From positions 653,501 through 717,500 of the forward strand of contig JAJTWR010000284.1 of NCBI GenBank assembly GCA_021613335.1: 64,000 nucleotides of DNA. The letters run 5' to 3'. The position numbers and the translations under genes were made by a program. This document shows, in pieces, positions 1 to 11,512 of this stretch. Each line of letters starts with the position of its first letter. Positions within the stretch are counted from its first letter, which is position 1. The stretch is from Whitmania pigra (taxonomy: Eukaryota > Annelida > Clitellata > Hirudinida > Haemopidae). Under the pieces are notes generated by a model. That model saw nothing but the letters and a program-made list of their open reading frames with translations. It made no database searches and was not told where the DNA came from.

Positions 1-247
1 TATATTTCTTTATTTCAATATTTAACCCTCATCCGTTTTTGGCGATTTGTTTTGTTACTGTAATATTATTTTAAAAATTATTCCAGTTATCTTATAGGAC
101 ATTAAAAACACATCATTTTTACATGTGGTCATGCAAAAAAATCAGAAAAACTGTTGAAGTGCACACCATGAAAATTTGACGTTGATATTTCATTAAATTG
201 ATTATTTTGTATTATTAATTTTATGTTCAAAAAACACTGCTAACTGT

Positions 248-1131
248 TTTTCGAGACGTTTGGACAATTTTTGTTGCCACGAAATGAATATATTCCTGGA
301 ACAGACATAACGGTAGTTCCTTTCTGAGGACAATGTTCATTTAAGCTATACAGTCCAAGGAAACCTGCCAAATGTGGAATAAAGGTATGATGGTGACATT
401 GACAGTACATTCTTATCCGATAATAGTAGAGGTTTATCTTGTGAAAACAATGATATCACCTTGATCAGTGATGGGTAGTTACTAACTATAAGTAGTTAAC
501 TACTAGTTAATAACTATAGTTACTAACTATAAGTAGTTAACTACTAGTTAATAACTACTTTAAAGTAGTTAGGAAGTAGTTAATAACTACTCTTAAAAAA
601 GTTAAAAAAATGTTAAAATAAAATGAAAAAAAATAATTTTTTTCCAATTTCACAATTTGGTACATCACTTTATAAGCATAGTTTCTTCTGTTTTTGATTA
701 ATTTGGACAATAAAATTTTTTTGAAAATGTTACACTAAGTGTAAATAAATATGTTAATAATTATGTCTTGTTCAATTGTCCAGAAAATTAATTTTATCAA
801 ATATCAACGGAAAAGTAGTTAAAAAAGTAGTTAAAAAGTAGTTAAGTACTATGCAAGTAGTTAAGGAGTAGTTGCTAACTACTTATTTAAAAAGTAGTTA
901 AAAATAGTTACTAACTACTTATTTAAAAAGTAGTTAAAAATAGTTACTAACTACTTTTTAAGTAGTTAAAGCTAATCACAGACCTTGATACAAAAATGGT
1001 CGGTGGGAGATATCCTATTCACAAGCGTTGCTATGGCAGAAGAATTGCTTATTCAATTGAGTACAAATGTGACCTATGTGAGAACTAGGCTAAACAATAA
1101 ACAAGACATTCCTCAAAGCATGCTAGCATAA
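248..1131 (+). pseudogene. decayed piggyBac transposase, split by a hAT MITE
   Basis: Before the MITE, one frame reads a block containing YIPGTDITVVPF, a stop, then GQCSFKLYSPRKPAKCGIKV (about 274-405). This matches the piggyBac DDE-domain pattern in which ITVDE is followed by VPFRGR...KPxKYGIK; the DE residues are missing. After the MITE, another frame reads FTSVAMAEELLIQLSTNVTY and then DIPQSM (about 1010-1128), the following conserved block of the same catalytic domain. Stops and frame changes make it a pseudogene. The N-terminal and C-terminal thirds were not found. Confidence 0.8.
458..989. mobile_element. non-autonomous hAT MITE with perfect 8-bp target duplication
   Basis: The element spans 466-981 (516 bp). 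It starts CAGTGATGGG and ends CTAATCACAG, an imperfect hAT-type terminal repeat. It is flanked by the identical 8-mer ACCTTGAT at 458-465 and 982-989; an 8-bp duplication is diagnostic of hAT transposition. The ends are packed with the subterminal motif AGTAGTTA/TAACTACT in both orientations, typical transposase-binding clusters. It has no coding capacity. A second copy of its left end lies at 48049-48156. Confidence 0.88.
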
Positions 1132-1259
1132 AACTGAGTCGAATTATTTTCGATCTTTGCATTCGATGCACCGACAAAACTTTAGAGTCATATGCAACCA
1201 AAAAAGGTAATTCGATCATCCTTCTGTCAAAAATGCATCATGACAAGGCTGAGGAGGGT

Positions 1260-1555
1260 CCGAAATAAGAACCAGTGGATGGGTGGATGGATTGTTGTGG
1301 AGTTGATAGATAGATGGATAGATGAGTGGTTGGATGGATGGGTGGATAAGTAGATGGATGGACGAGTGGATTGATGTATGGACGGATGGATGGATGAGTG
1401 GATGGATTCGGTATGTGCTGATTGATGGATGAATGGGTGAATGGATGGATGGTTAGGTTGATGGATGGTAGTTGCAAAATGAGGGCGGTGGCGGCGGGGG
1501 AGGGACGAGCGGATGAATGGATGAATGGATGGATGAATGGGCGGCATACATACAT
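1260..1555. repeat. degenerate ATGG/GGAT minisatellite
   Basis: This is an imperfect tetranucleotide tract of GGAT, GGTT, GAGT and GGGT variants. Open frames across it on both strands only translate the repeat (IHPS and MDEW strings) and are not genes. A similar tract lies at 30960-31080. Confidence 0.85.
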
Positions 1556-1589
1556 CAACTTGGATCATCAGGCCTGCATTTACTTAAAC

Positions 1590-2025
1590 ATACATGACAT
1601 GCGTCCTAGACTTCTTCGAACCGACTCAGATTGAATGAAGACAAGACGGAGGCCATCTGGTTTCATCCTGCTACACAAAGCATGCCCACCTCACTCCCAG
1701 TTCATCTGTTGGGAGTTAGCATTACTCCATCGGCAGCGGTGAGAAATCTAGGCAGTCTATAAAGCTCACACTCACCGGTCTCCCCAATACCTACACGAAC
1801 TCCTCACTGCAACGACATCTCAATGGGGAAGGGCCTCGCTCCGCTCGTCTGACACCATAAACTTTATCATCCCAAAGACCCGCCGCGTGCACTACGGAGA
1901 CAGATCCTTTCATGCATGTGAACCGCGGACTTGGAACGATCTCCCGTCTCATGTCAGATCGTCTGAGACGTTGATGTTTATTCAAAAATAACCTTAAAAC
2001 TCATTTATTTAAGCTTCCCATTCAT
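1590..2025 (+). mobile_element. internally deleted non-LTR retrotransposon (LINE) 3' scrap
   Basis: Two pieces of LINE reverse transcriptase sit close together on the + strand. The first (about 1630-1755) reads LNEDKTEAIWF and later AAVRNLG, the usual end of the polymerase domain. The second (about 1825-2000) reads SLRSSDTINFIIPKTRR, then GDRSF and WNDLPSHVRS, the standard C-terminal segment of CR1/L2/Jockey-type ORF2. About 100 residues normally between them are missing, and stops follow. Confidence 0.75.
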
Positions 2026-2486
2026 TAACATCTAAAAATTCTTTTAAAATCTATTTTAAAAAATAAATTTTTATTTGCTTAAAAGCGTTTCTTAAAAACG
2101 TCTTCTTTGACTTAGAAGTGAACGTTTTAATGTATGGATTTAAAAAAATGGTATTAATCAGACTAACTTTGCAAAAAAAGTATCTGAATTAACATTGAAA
2201 GAAAATGAATAGGATGCAATTTGAACCCCAAGAATTGCGGAACGTAACTTTTTATCATGAACCGGATGAGGGTTAAAAACATTTACGCTTATAATTAAAA
2301 ATAATGTTTCTTTTTAGAAAAAAATAAACCGATTATTTGAAAATTATAAAAATTCAAGTAAGAATAAAAAAAAACAAAACTTACAATTTCTCAGAAGGAA
2401 GACATAAACAGTAATAAACACGACACGGCGATGATGCCGAGAGTAATGTCGAGATGCATTTATTTGTTTAATAAACAATGTTTAAG

Positions 2487-3098
2487 TATTTATGTATTTG
2501 TTTCTATAATCATTTATGTATTTGTTTCTATAATCATTTATGTATTTGTTTCTATAATCATTTATGTATTTGTTTCTATAATCATTTATGTATTTGTTTC
2601 TATAATCATTTATGTATTTGTTTCTATAATCATTTATGTATTGTTTCTATAATCATTTATGTATTTGTTTCTATAATCATTTATGTATTTGTTTCTATAA
2701 TCATTTATGTATTTGTTTCTATAATCATTTATGTATTTGTTTCTATAATCATTTATGTATTTGTTTCTATAATCATTTATGTATTTGTTTCTATAATCAT
2801 TTATGTATTTGTTTCTATAATCATTTATGTATTTGTTTCTATAATCATTTATGTATTTGTTTCTATAATCATTTATGTATTTGTTTCTATAATCATTTAT
2901 GTATTTGTTTCTATAATCATTTATGTATTTGTTTCTATAATCATTTATGTATTTGTTTCTATAATCATTTATGTATTTGTTTCTATAATCATTTATGTAT
3001 TTGTTTCTATAATCATTTATGTATTTGTTTCTATAATCATTTATGTATTTGTTTCTATAATCATTTATGTATTTGTTTCTATAATCATTTATGTATTT
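2487..3098. repeat. 24-bp tandem satellite, about 25 near-identical copies
   Basis: The unit TATGTATTTGTTTCTATAAT plus CATT is repeated head to tail with almost no variation; one copy near 2640 lacks one T. Because 24 is a multiple of three, frames stay open on both strands (YVFVSIII or YINDYRNK per unit). These are by-products of the repeat. The uniformity points to recent amplification. Confidence 0.95.
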
Positions 3099-3599
3099 CA
3101 TGCATGAAAGCGCTTGTCCAATGGTGTCTCCAGTGACGTGTGACAAAACGGCTCCTTTTCATTCATCTTCCAAAAGCATCCCGTTCCCCACTCGTCACCA
3201 GATATTTTTTTTACGACGGAGTAGTTTTCAATGAGTGAATGGGAATCTCTTCTGAGTTTATCTAGATTTTAGTTCGATTGAAAACTGCTCTTGTAAAAAG
3301 CGATAAAAAATAAGGCCGTGAAATGAAATTGAATTTCTGGAAAATTAAATTAAAAACTCATACAAAATGGGGTCCACTTTATTAGAAAGAATATTTTTTG
3401 TTGTTGCCTAAGAAGCCACATGAATTTCTTCTTAGAAACAACCACGTGAATTAAATAGTTCACAAGTTGTGCGAGGCTTTCAAGTTGATGCTCATTTTAA
3501 TTTTAACTAAATTAATTAATTTTATTTTTTTATTTTATTAAGTGGATAGAGAACAGAAACCTTACCTACCTATCAAACAGCAAAACATTGAGGAAAGAA

Positions 3600-4830
3600 G
3601 CGAGAGTATTCAACATCAGTAATAAACAAGAAAAGATGACAAGTCATATTCATTGAGAAGGGAGGTGAAGCGATTGCAGGTGCTAGCCGAGACAATGTTA
3701 TTAGGTAGATTATTCTAGGTGTTAATTATTCGATTTGTGAAAAAAATATTTGGTGTTGTCTATTGCGCAAAAATATGACCTTAGTTTAAGTTGGTGACCT
3801 ATAGTTGATGAGTAGCTTGCAAAATGAATATGGTTTTTAAGGTGAATTGATTTTAAGTTGTTGATGATCCTGTATAATAAGCAGAGGTCAGCTATTAAAC
3901 GGCGATGTTCAAGCGATTTAAGTTGTAGAGCCTTGAGCCGATCATGGTACTTTGGCTGTCCAACAGCATGATGGCCTTGGTAAATTTCTTTTGGATGTTT
4001 TCAATGTTCTCGATCAGGTATTTATGATGAGGGTTCCAGACTTGACTGCTCAAGGATTGGTCTGACATATACGCAGAAGCTTTGGTGAGAAGATTCTTGT
4101 CCTTAGAGGTGAATGATTTGAGAATCAGTCTTGAACGAACTTGTGATGTTGTCAATGTGAAGCCGGAATTTCAAGTCTGAGTCTATAATTACACCAAGAT
4201 CTCTGGTTTGATCAACTTTGGTGAGCGGGATGTCATCGATGTAGTATTGTTGTGGGCCGGGTCCATTCCTGGAACTGGTTTTAATTGAGCAATTAAAGCA
4301 TCTTTACTTGGCTAGGTTTAGCTGCCACTTCCTGCTCCATGTAGTGAGTGAGTTGATAAGATCAGAACCATCCATTGACAGTGAATTGTAAAGTTTAATA
4401 TAGGTAGCTAATAGTTTAATTATGATATCCTTAGGTAGGGAGTCGACTACGTCATAGATGTAGATAAGAAACAGAGTAGGGCCCAAAACACTTCCCTGTG
4501 GCACACAGTAACACAGTCGTTGGTGTGAAGTGGTCCAATCATAAACACACTCCAATTTAATTTATGGTGGTCGATTTTAATGTTCTGAATCTATGTTGTT
4601 GAGAAGATATTAAGTCCAGAAAGATTAAATGATCATTTTGTAGAATCATTTTGTTAATTATGTTTTCCAGGACTCGACAGCAGGTACATGTCAATGAGAT
4701 TGGTCTGTAGTTCGAGGGGTTAGATGTCAGACTTTCTTGTGGATGGGAATGACATGAGCTGTTTTCCAGATTGTGGGCGTAAGTCCACTATTAAAGGAGA
4801 GATTAAAGATATGATGGAATGGATATGACA
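3600..4830 (-). mobile_element. decayed LINE, reverse transcriptase on the minus strand
   Basis: Reading the minus strand from about 4800 to 3620 gives successive LINE RT landmarks: IWKTAHVIPIHKK, then the RT block VPQGSVLGPTLFLIYI (about 4445-4505), then the C-terminal VWNPHHKYLIENIENIQKKF (about 3985-4045), then FFTNRIINTWNNLPNNIVSA (about 3700-3760). The polymerase (F/Y)ADD motif reads ATYI, and there are frameshifts and stops, so it is dead. It belongs to the same family as the copy at 51.1-51.8 kb, which shares the HHKYLI stretch. The 3' end probably lies in the AT-rich stretch near 3500-3600. Confidence 0.8.
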
Positions 4831-5350
4831 AGCTAAAAGCACAGCTTTTAAATTTTAATCCCGTATTTTTCGTAATTAATTTTTTTTTTCAAAATAAAGT
4901 TTTTCATAAATGTTGAATTAATTCCACCTGCTGATCAAACGCAAGTGGGAAGATGGAGCAGATCTGCAATCAACATTGAAAGCACAGATTAATTTGTTTT
5001 ATCGAAATAAATAAAATTTATTTTAAAATTTCGGTTCATAAAATCAAAGAATGTAATACAATTACAAAATAAAAAAAAAACAAAAGAATTATAAATTAAA
5101 AAGAATTTTAATAATTGACGTTTATATAACCTAAGAACAAACCTTAATAATGTCTGCTCATTCAATTTGATTTTATTAATTTATAAATTTGTCATTATTT
5201 CAATCAGCAATAAACAGCACAATTCGCTAACGAGCCAAAACGCTTCCAAAGACTTTTCGACCGAAACTTGGACAATTTGTAAATTACCTGAAAGAGACGG
5301 TTCATATTAGTTTGAATCTTACATCTGTTCGAATTGATCAAGAAAAGAAA

Positions 5351-7141
5351 ATGACCAAATATTTGTGGCCTGAGAAGCTTTCTAAAGAAATCTCTTCTCA
5401 GCATTTACCCCAGACATCCGAATACCTGGAGACAAGCTCTTGGTATTTCCCAGAAGTCACGCCACAAGGCACGACTGAGAGCAACACCCCACCAGACGTT
5501 GCCACTGAATTCATGAACGTCTACGATTCCTTGCTGAGGTTTTCCTTGGAAAGCATTCTGGCTGCTTTGTCCGTGTTGTTGAACGGTCACATCCTAGTTT
5601 CCACCTGCCATTATTCCAGGAACAGAAGAGTGCTCCATCTCAGGCGACCCTCACTCTACACCCTGCTTTTCGTTCACCTGACTTTGGTCAACTTCCTATC
5701 AGCCCCAATCACCTGGTCGTCGAACAACTTCCTCTTTGCCGGCCGTAGATGGTCCTGGTTTCCGCCCGTCCGGATGAACTTCTGCCATTTCACAGGAACG
5801 ATCGTGGCTCTCTCCATCGTCTCCATGGTGATAAATCTGGCGGCCACTTTCCTTATTCTTGGCTTTTCTCTTGTCCAGTATATTGCCATAAGATTCCCGT
5901 TGAAGCAGCTTTCTTTGCTCAGAAGGAGAAACATCCGCTCGTACCTGATCGTGTGCTGGATGGGAGTGGCTGTTGGATGGACCGTGCCAAGTGCATATAT
6001 CATCAACATCTTGTCGACTGATCCGATGCAAACGGCGGTTAACACCATTCTTTCCAATTCCACAAATTCGACGACCCCAAAGATTTCACCTTCTCTTTGC
6101 TACCGGATTCAGTTTCTGAAGATCGTTCAGTTGTTGACTCACTTCTCCTACTTGTCCACGTGTCTCATCACAATTGTTTACGTGTCGGCATTTGGTCTCT
6201 GCGTGGCCACGTTCATGAAGATCCGAGCGGTCAGCAAACAAATGGCACACTGCAGGACAATACCTCGAAGCCCGGGTCACTTTGCTAAGATAAAAATTAA
6301 AACCAACCTTGGTAGGGCCACCGGCGTATCGGTGGCTCAGGTAACAGAGATCAAACAAAGATCAAAATGTTGCTGCTGCTGCTATCATTCTTCAAATTGC
6401 CAAAGCAGATCCGGTCGACGGGAAAAATTGAAGAGCGGAAACCAGACTTCAGAAACTAGGGATGCTTTCAAACAAGCAAGCAACTTGGATCTTCAACGTT
6501 TGGACATTCAAGAGCAGACAGCCAACTCCAATCAGGAGTCAGGCGTAGACATCTCCTGCCAGATTCCATCTGCCAGCGAAAGGTCGGGTCCAACAAATGC
6601 TGACAGGCGTGCTTTCGTAACCATAGTTTCACTTGGGATAGCTTTAACCTTCTATTTAGTTCCGTCTTTGATCATTCAGTTCTTATCTAATGGACCAATG
6701 GAAGATGTTATCATCAAGAATGCTTTCCTCATATACTTCATGGCACTGATCCCCTATACCAAGTACCTGGTCGATCCAATCATCTATGGACTGAGGATGC
6801 CAGAGATGAGATATTCAACTCAGTGCTTCTGCTGCAACAAACAGACGGGATGTTTCAGAAGCTCATTGAAACGTTGCAAGGAGCAGACGAGAGCGAACGA
6901 AGGTAAACAGTCGAAGATGAATTTGAAATCTAAGGATTATTACTCCAACACGGACGGTGGGGAAACAAAATTGGCACGTATTGACACTTTGGCATCAAAG
7001 AGTGGTAAGAAATCTCTGAGTCCCAAAAAACTCGGCATACATCTTTGTCAATCAAGGGAAATAGCAGCAGCGTTTTGTCAGAAAGATCAAGAATCGAGAA
7101 ATCACGCAATCATCATTTCGAAGAAAATGTCCAGCATCTGA
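5351..7141 (+). CDS. rhodopsin-family G-protein-coupled receptor, orphan, intronless
   Basis: This is a single-exon frame of 596 codons from ATG 5351 (context gaaaATGacc); the frame is open a little further upstream but without an ATG. Seven hydrophobic segments are visible: TM1 about residues 65-88, TM2 100-123, TM3 143-172, TM4 197-220, TM5 255-285, TM6 about 430-453 and TM7 about 465-488. Cys145 (top of TM3) and Cys250 (ECL2) can form the conserved disulphide. ECL2 has two NST sequons (236 and 239). The third intracellular loop is long (about 140 residues) with a run of five Cys, and CFCC after TM7 suggests palmitoylation. Class A switches are unusual: no Asp in TM2, VQY for DRY, LVP for WxP in TM6, and DPIIY for NPxxY. 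The fold is clear; the ligand is unknown and no subfamily can be assigned. Confidence 0.85.
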   Translation: MTKYLWPEKLSKEISSQHLPQTSEYLETSSWYFPEVTPQGTTESNTPPDVATEFMNVYDSLLRFSLESILAALSVLLNGHILVSTCHYSRNRRVLHLRRPSLYTLLFVHLTLVNFLSAPITWSSNNFLFAGRRWSWFPPVRMNFCHFTGTIVALSIVSMVINLAATFLILGFSLVQYIAIRFPLKQLSLLRRRNIRSYLIVCWMGVAVGWTVPSAYIINILSTDPMQTAVNTILSNSTNSTTPKISPSLCYRIQFLKIVQLLTHFSYLSTCLITIVYVSAFGLCVATFMKIRAVSKQMAHCRTIPRSPGHFAKIKIKTNLGRATGVSVAQVTEIKQRSKCCCCCYHSSNCQSRSGRREKLKSGNQTSETRDAFKQASNLDLQRLDIQEQTANSNQESGVDISCQIPSASERSGPTNADRRAFVTIVSLGIALTFYLVPSLIIQFLSNGPMEDVIIKNAFLIYFMALIPYTKYLVDPIIYGLRMPEMRYSTQCFCCNKQTGCFRSSLKRCKEQTRANEGKQSKMNLKSKDYYSNTDGGETKLARIDTLASKSGKKSLSPKKLGIHLCQSREIAAAFCQKDQESRNHAIIISKKMSSI

Positions 7142-7455
7142 TCGGAAAACTCCTTTTTAATGGCAGAAAGAAAAACAAAATTTGGATAATTTTGTCTTAA
7201 ATTTGGATAATTTTGTCTTAGTTCAGGTTTTCACTCTCGACTAGAAATGAAATGACTATGGACTGACAAACAAGTCACGTCTTTTTAAAAGCTTAATTGT
7301 CTTGTCTGAACCAAACTAGAAAATCTTCCTTTTGTGTAAAGTGATTTTTGGTAACTTTCAAACGTTTTGAACATCAACAACTCTTGTTTATTAGATAGTT
7401 TATGTTGTTTTGACCATCAACGTCAGAAAAACTGTAAATAAGATTGTGTATTTTT

Positions 7456-7461
7456 AATAAA
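7456..7461 (+). terminator. polyadenylation signal AATAAA of the GPCR gene
   Basis: A canonical AATAAA lies 315 nt after the GPCR stop codon, followed by a T-rich then GT-rich stretch (GGTTTCTTGTTGTT). A 21-bp direct duplication sits in the 3' UTR at about 7178-7219. Confidence 0.6.
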
Positions 7462-7499
7462 AATTTCCTTTTAAAATGTCAACTGGTTTCTTGTTGTTC

Positions 7500-8930
7500 C
7501 GGATTGTTTATGAAGACATTTGCAGCTGATTGATCCAGTTCTTGATGTATCGTCAATGATATTAATTTTAAGTCAAATAATACCTTTAATATTCATTAAG
7601 CAAATAGAGATAGAGAAATATTTGAACTCAGAGTAAGTTATGGCTGAGTATAAGTTAGCTCAAAAAGTTAGGTTCCTGCATTTGGCGATAATGGTATCAC
7701 TGATGTGATGTGTTTGTAACCAAACTTGAAATGGCTCCAGCTACCTTGGGAAGGAACGCTAATGCAAATGGTTAATGAAAAGCGCCTCTAACTTTATGTG
7801 TGGCATATTATTTGTTAATAAAAACCATAATTTAATTTAATTCCGTTAACTAGTGATTTAACTGATGGAGCACGCAGGATGAAAGAATTCCAGAAAAAAT
7901 TTTCTATTTTCTATTTTTATTTTTTAATTCTTTATTTTTTTTGAACTTCCAATTAATTTAATTTTTTTTGTAATTAGATTCTCCACTCACTTTTCTACAA
8001 TTCCGCACGAACGGCGTCTTCAATTCCGCAACTTCTGGACTTATTCTAGAATTTCATTCTCTCCTCATTATTCAATCTTCTGTTTTCATTTCTTTCCTGC
8101 CTTTATTTTTGATTTTATCTAGGTTCTTCAAAGACTTGAATCTTGTTCTTATGAAACATTGTTCCTAGCGGACAGGAGACTTCCAAGGGTTCCTTAATTA
8201 TGCATCAACTTTTTCAACAAGCCGCTGATTTGCTCAAAATAACAATTTGTCAGTCTTTTAGCCTCCAGAAAATCTAATTCTGTGAATGTTGAATAGAGGC
8301 CTACCGAATTTCGTTTTCGTTATTGGTGCCGAAAGTTGACATTGGGTCATTGATGACGTCATTTCGTTTTCGACTAGAATATGCCGCTGGAAACACAACC
8401 AAGACACATTAATAATTTCACATATTATCATTCTAAAATCAAAAACTCAATACATAAATATCTTCGAAAATACATTGTAGATTGTAGAATCCTTTCAGTC
8501 GTAAGGTTGACGTGATTAGCGCATTGGCGATAAAGAATTTTTTGTTAATGTTAACTCAATCAAGATGGAGCAGGTAAGGTTGATTAAGAAATTAATTTAA
8601 CATTTCTTGATCATGCGAAATAGAAGATGTCGTTCGTGTTATTTTTAAGTTTCAAAATATTTAAAGAAAATCTTTTTAGCAGTTACATCGAATTGACGTT
8701 CGTCTTATTTTATTTATTTGACTAAATATCTAAAATAATTTCTGATTTTCCACAAATAGGCACACAAGAGAAATATATTGCAATTATATATAAATATTTT
8801 AATAATAAATATTTAATAAATTAAAACAATAATTCAAAATAAATAAATATATAAACAAATAACTAAACTCGAAACCCATAAATCTTGAAAATAGTAAAAG
8901 CGAGCTTAATCTGTACATTGATCAGATTTT
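7500..8930. other. AT-rich intergenic DNA, nothing recognised
   Basis: Long A/T runs and short frames only. There is a lone ATGGAGCAG followed by GTAAGG near 8563, which could be a first exon with a donor, but no matching exon was found. Confidence 0.5.
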
Positions 8931-8944
8931 GAATAAATTTTGAT

Positions 8945-8998
8945 GAAACATCGATGATGATGACGATGACGATGATGATGATGATGATGATGATGATG

Positions 8999-9057
<59 letters not shown>

Positions 9058-9075
9058 TGTAATAGTAGCAGTAGT
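8945..9075. repeat. (GAT)n microsatellite with GGT and AGT tail
   Basis: A nearly pure GAT/TGA run, changing into TGG and TAG triplets at about 9045-9080. The flanks to 9680 are AT-rich and show no gene. Confidence 0.9.
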
Positions 9076-9741
9076 AGTAGTTGATGCTATAATTGGAATA
9101 GTTTAATAAAACTCAAAGGTGCTTCTTTTTGTGTTTTATAATATTTTGAAAAAATATAATAATTACGAGAAATGTTTTGACAATAAAATGGAAAACGTCA
9201 AAAAGCAACGGAAACCGAATTAAATGACAAAGTTTATCATATAACCGGAAAATTCATCTCGAGCAAAGTCAGTCATGCTTAGTAAATCAAAATTTCATTT
9301 TACAATTTTTGATTTTTAATATTGGCATTATTTGAATTTATTTGCAAATAAATTATTGGCATTATTAAGAAAGAAATATTTTATTTTGTACTTTTCAAGT
9401 TTTATCCCACTAAAAACTTATCAGAATAGATCATGTTCATGACGGGGCGGCTAAAGTTACCCCTGCCAGATTAACATGAACCAATCCCTATTTAGGGTAA
9501 GTAGGGGTTTGCCAATGTACAAGGTGTTCTCACCAACAAGGTTAGACTTTCATAAATAAAGTACTTGATTAATTTAAAATTGAATAAATTTAAATTGAAT
9601 AAAACTAATTATTTTCAATAAATTTTTGTTTTATAAACAAAAAATATATTCAAGGAATAATAAATTTAAAAAAAATGCAAGCTAATGAAAACATATTTTA
9701 ATCTCAAAATGAATTCTCAAAAAAAAACCTTTGGGTATTTA

Positions 9742-10025
<284 letters not shown>

Positions 10026-10355
10026 TCTGGATTTACATGCAAAAGAATTCGAAGAGATGGTCAATTCTCAATGTTTTGTGTCTTCCAACAATTTCGTTTG
10101 ATAGAATTTAAGTGATTTAATTACATTAATTTCTTGCTTTTTAAACTGGTTTATTATTGTAACTATCAATAATATAATTACTATATATTCATGGAATAGG
10201 TTTTGACTTCGCACAAATATAAAAATTAATTTAGCACAGAAAATTTAAAAAAATGAAAATGAAATGAAGATATCCTTAAGTGCTGTTACTTGCTCCACTC
10301 TTGCACGTCACATGATAATTTATGGAACTTCGCAAATCAATTTAGATGGAAATAT

Positions 10356-10356
<1 letters not shown>

Positions 10357-10449
<93 letters not shown>

Positions 10450-10450
10450 G
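10357..10450. repeat. (ATC)n microsatellite with a GTC-ATC core
   Basis: A second ATC tract with a central alternating CGTCAT block (His-Arg in one frame). Between here and 11512 there is no recognised gene; a 60-codon frame at 10580-10762 matches nothing I know. Confidence 0.9.
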
Positions 10451-10838
10451 TTGATTTGACAACTATAATTAATAATTTTATAGTATATATAAATAAATTT
10501 TTATTAGGTTTCCAGTTCTGGTAGATATACATAGCTACAAACTTTTGCAAAATTTCAAGAAATAATTATTATTTCGATCATGACAGCAACCCCCAAGGAA
10601 CAATCCACTAAAACCAAGTTTGATATCCTTGGATCATTTTTTCTTAAGTCTATTTATGATACTCATGACTTGAGTTATTTCATTCAGTTAGGAGGAATGC
10701 TTATGAATTTCTGGTTCGGTGCTGTTTTGTCTATTTTGATCTGTCAGGTCAAGGAATTATGAGATTAAAAACATTTATTCCAGACACTATAAATGTGTTA
10801 TTATCAGAATAATTATCATTGTCAAAGTTACAACTGTA

Positions 10839-11315
10839 TGATGAGTCAATGTTGGCAAAATATTATATTATTGTATCTAACTTATAAATTATTTAGAAAA
10901 TATTTTGAAATTGTTGTGAATATATTTCTCGAAGTGTTTTATTACAGTTTGACTTAACAGGTAACAGTTTGGCTAGCAGGTAAAACCTTTTTTCGTGTTT
11001 TCTCGAAACGAAAGTATTCCGGATTGTTATTGAAAATTGGGGCTCATAAATTCTCATTAGCTCGGTGTTTTGTCAAGTTGGCTTGCACAAAAATTCCATT
11101 ATCATTGGAATAAAAATATTAATTACATGTTTCATTATTCTTCGTTAGCGTTCACAAAATTTCTGTTTTTACTTGATTATTTAAAATAACGTAAAAAAAA
11201 AATAAAATCATTTGGTTATTCGATAAATATATTCTCACAACAATTTCAAAATATTTTCTAAATAATTTATAAGTTAGATACAATAATATAATATTTTGCC
11301 AACATTGATTCATCA
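10839..11315. repeat. foldback element with about 97-bp near-perfect inverted arms
   Basis: The left arm (10839-10933) and right arm (11219-11315) are reverse complements over almost their whole length with only a few differences. Each contains TATCTAACTTATAAATTATT and AATGTTGGCAAAATATTATA in opposite orientation. The spacer is about 285 bp and non-coding. The design fits a foldback MITE; a transcript would form a long hairpin. No clear target duplication is visible. Confidence 0.85.
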
Positions 11316-11512
11316 TCATTGATTTCTAGCTATCCAAATCTCTCTACAACATTCTACATTTGACAGTTAAAGTCTTGATCTCCAATTAATGAATATTTTA
11401 CCAACAACCGACAACAATAGGAATCATTTGTCCGAGAAAACAATTAAATTAGACGATGACATTAAATGCCAGATTAGGAATAATGAAGTCGACACCCACT
11501 TGGTCTAAAAAA

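Larger units (their letters stand above)
22..2276 (+). mobile_element. piggyBac-like DNA transposon fossil with TTAA target duplications
   Basis: A 10-bp terminal inverted repeat, CCCTCATCCG at 26-35 and its complement at 2263-2272, is bounded on each side by TTAA (22-25 and 2273-2276). TTAA duplication and CCC/GGG ends are hallmarks of the piggyBac superfamily. The interior holds decayed piggyBac-type transposase on the + strand. The roughly 2.25-kb body has later been invaded by a hAT MITE (466-981), has gained an ATGG minisatellite, and contains a LINE scrap (about 1590-2025). It cannot be autonomous. A related but divergent terminal segment recurs near 12.8-12.9 kb. Confidence 0.85.

Noticed and set aside
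2487..3098. CRISPR-like regular repeat
   Set aside because: Units are contiguous with no unique spacers, and the DNA is animal; it is a plain satellite.
2478..3146. Long open frames of 166-209 codons across the satellite
   Set aside because: Each only repeats an eight-residue unit, because 24 is divisible by three; no independent evidence of coding.
8563..8578. ATGGAGCAG followed by GTAAGG, a possible first coding exon
   Set aside because: No matching downstream exon on the + strand; one start plus a donor is too little.
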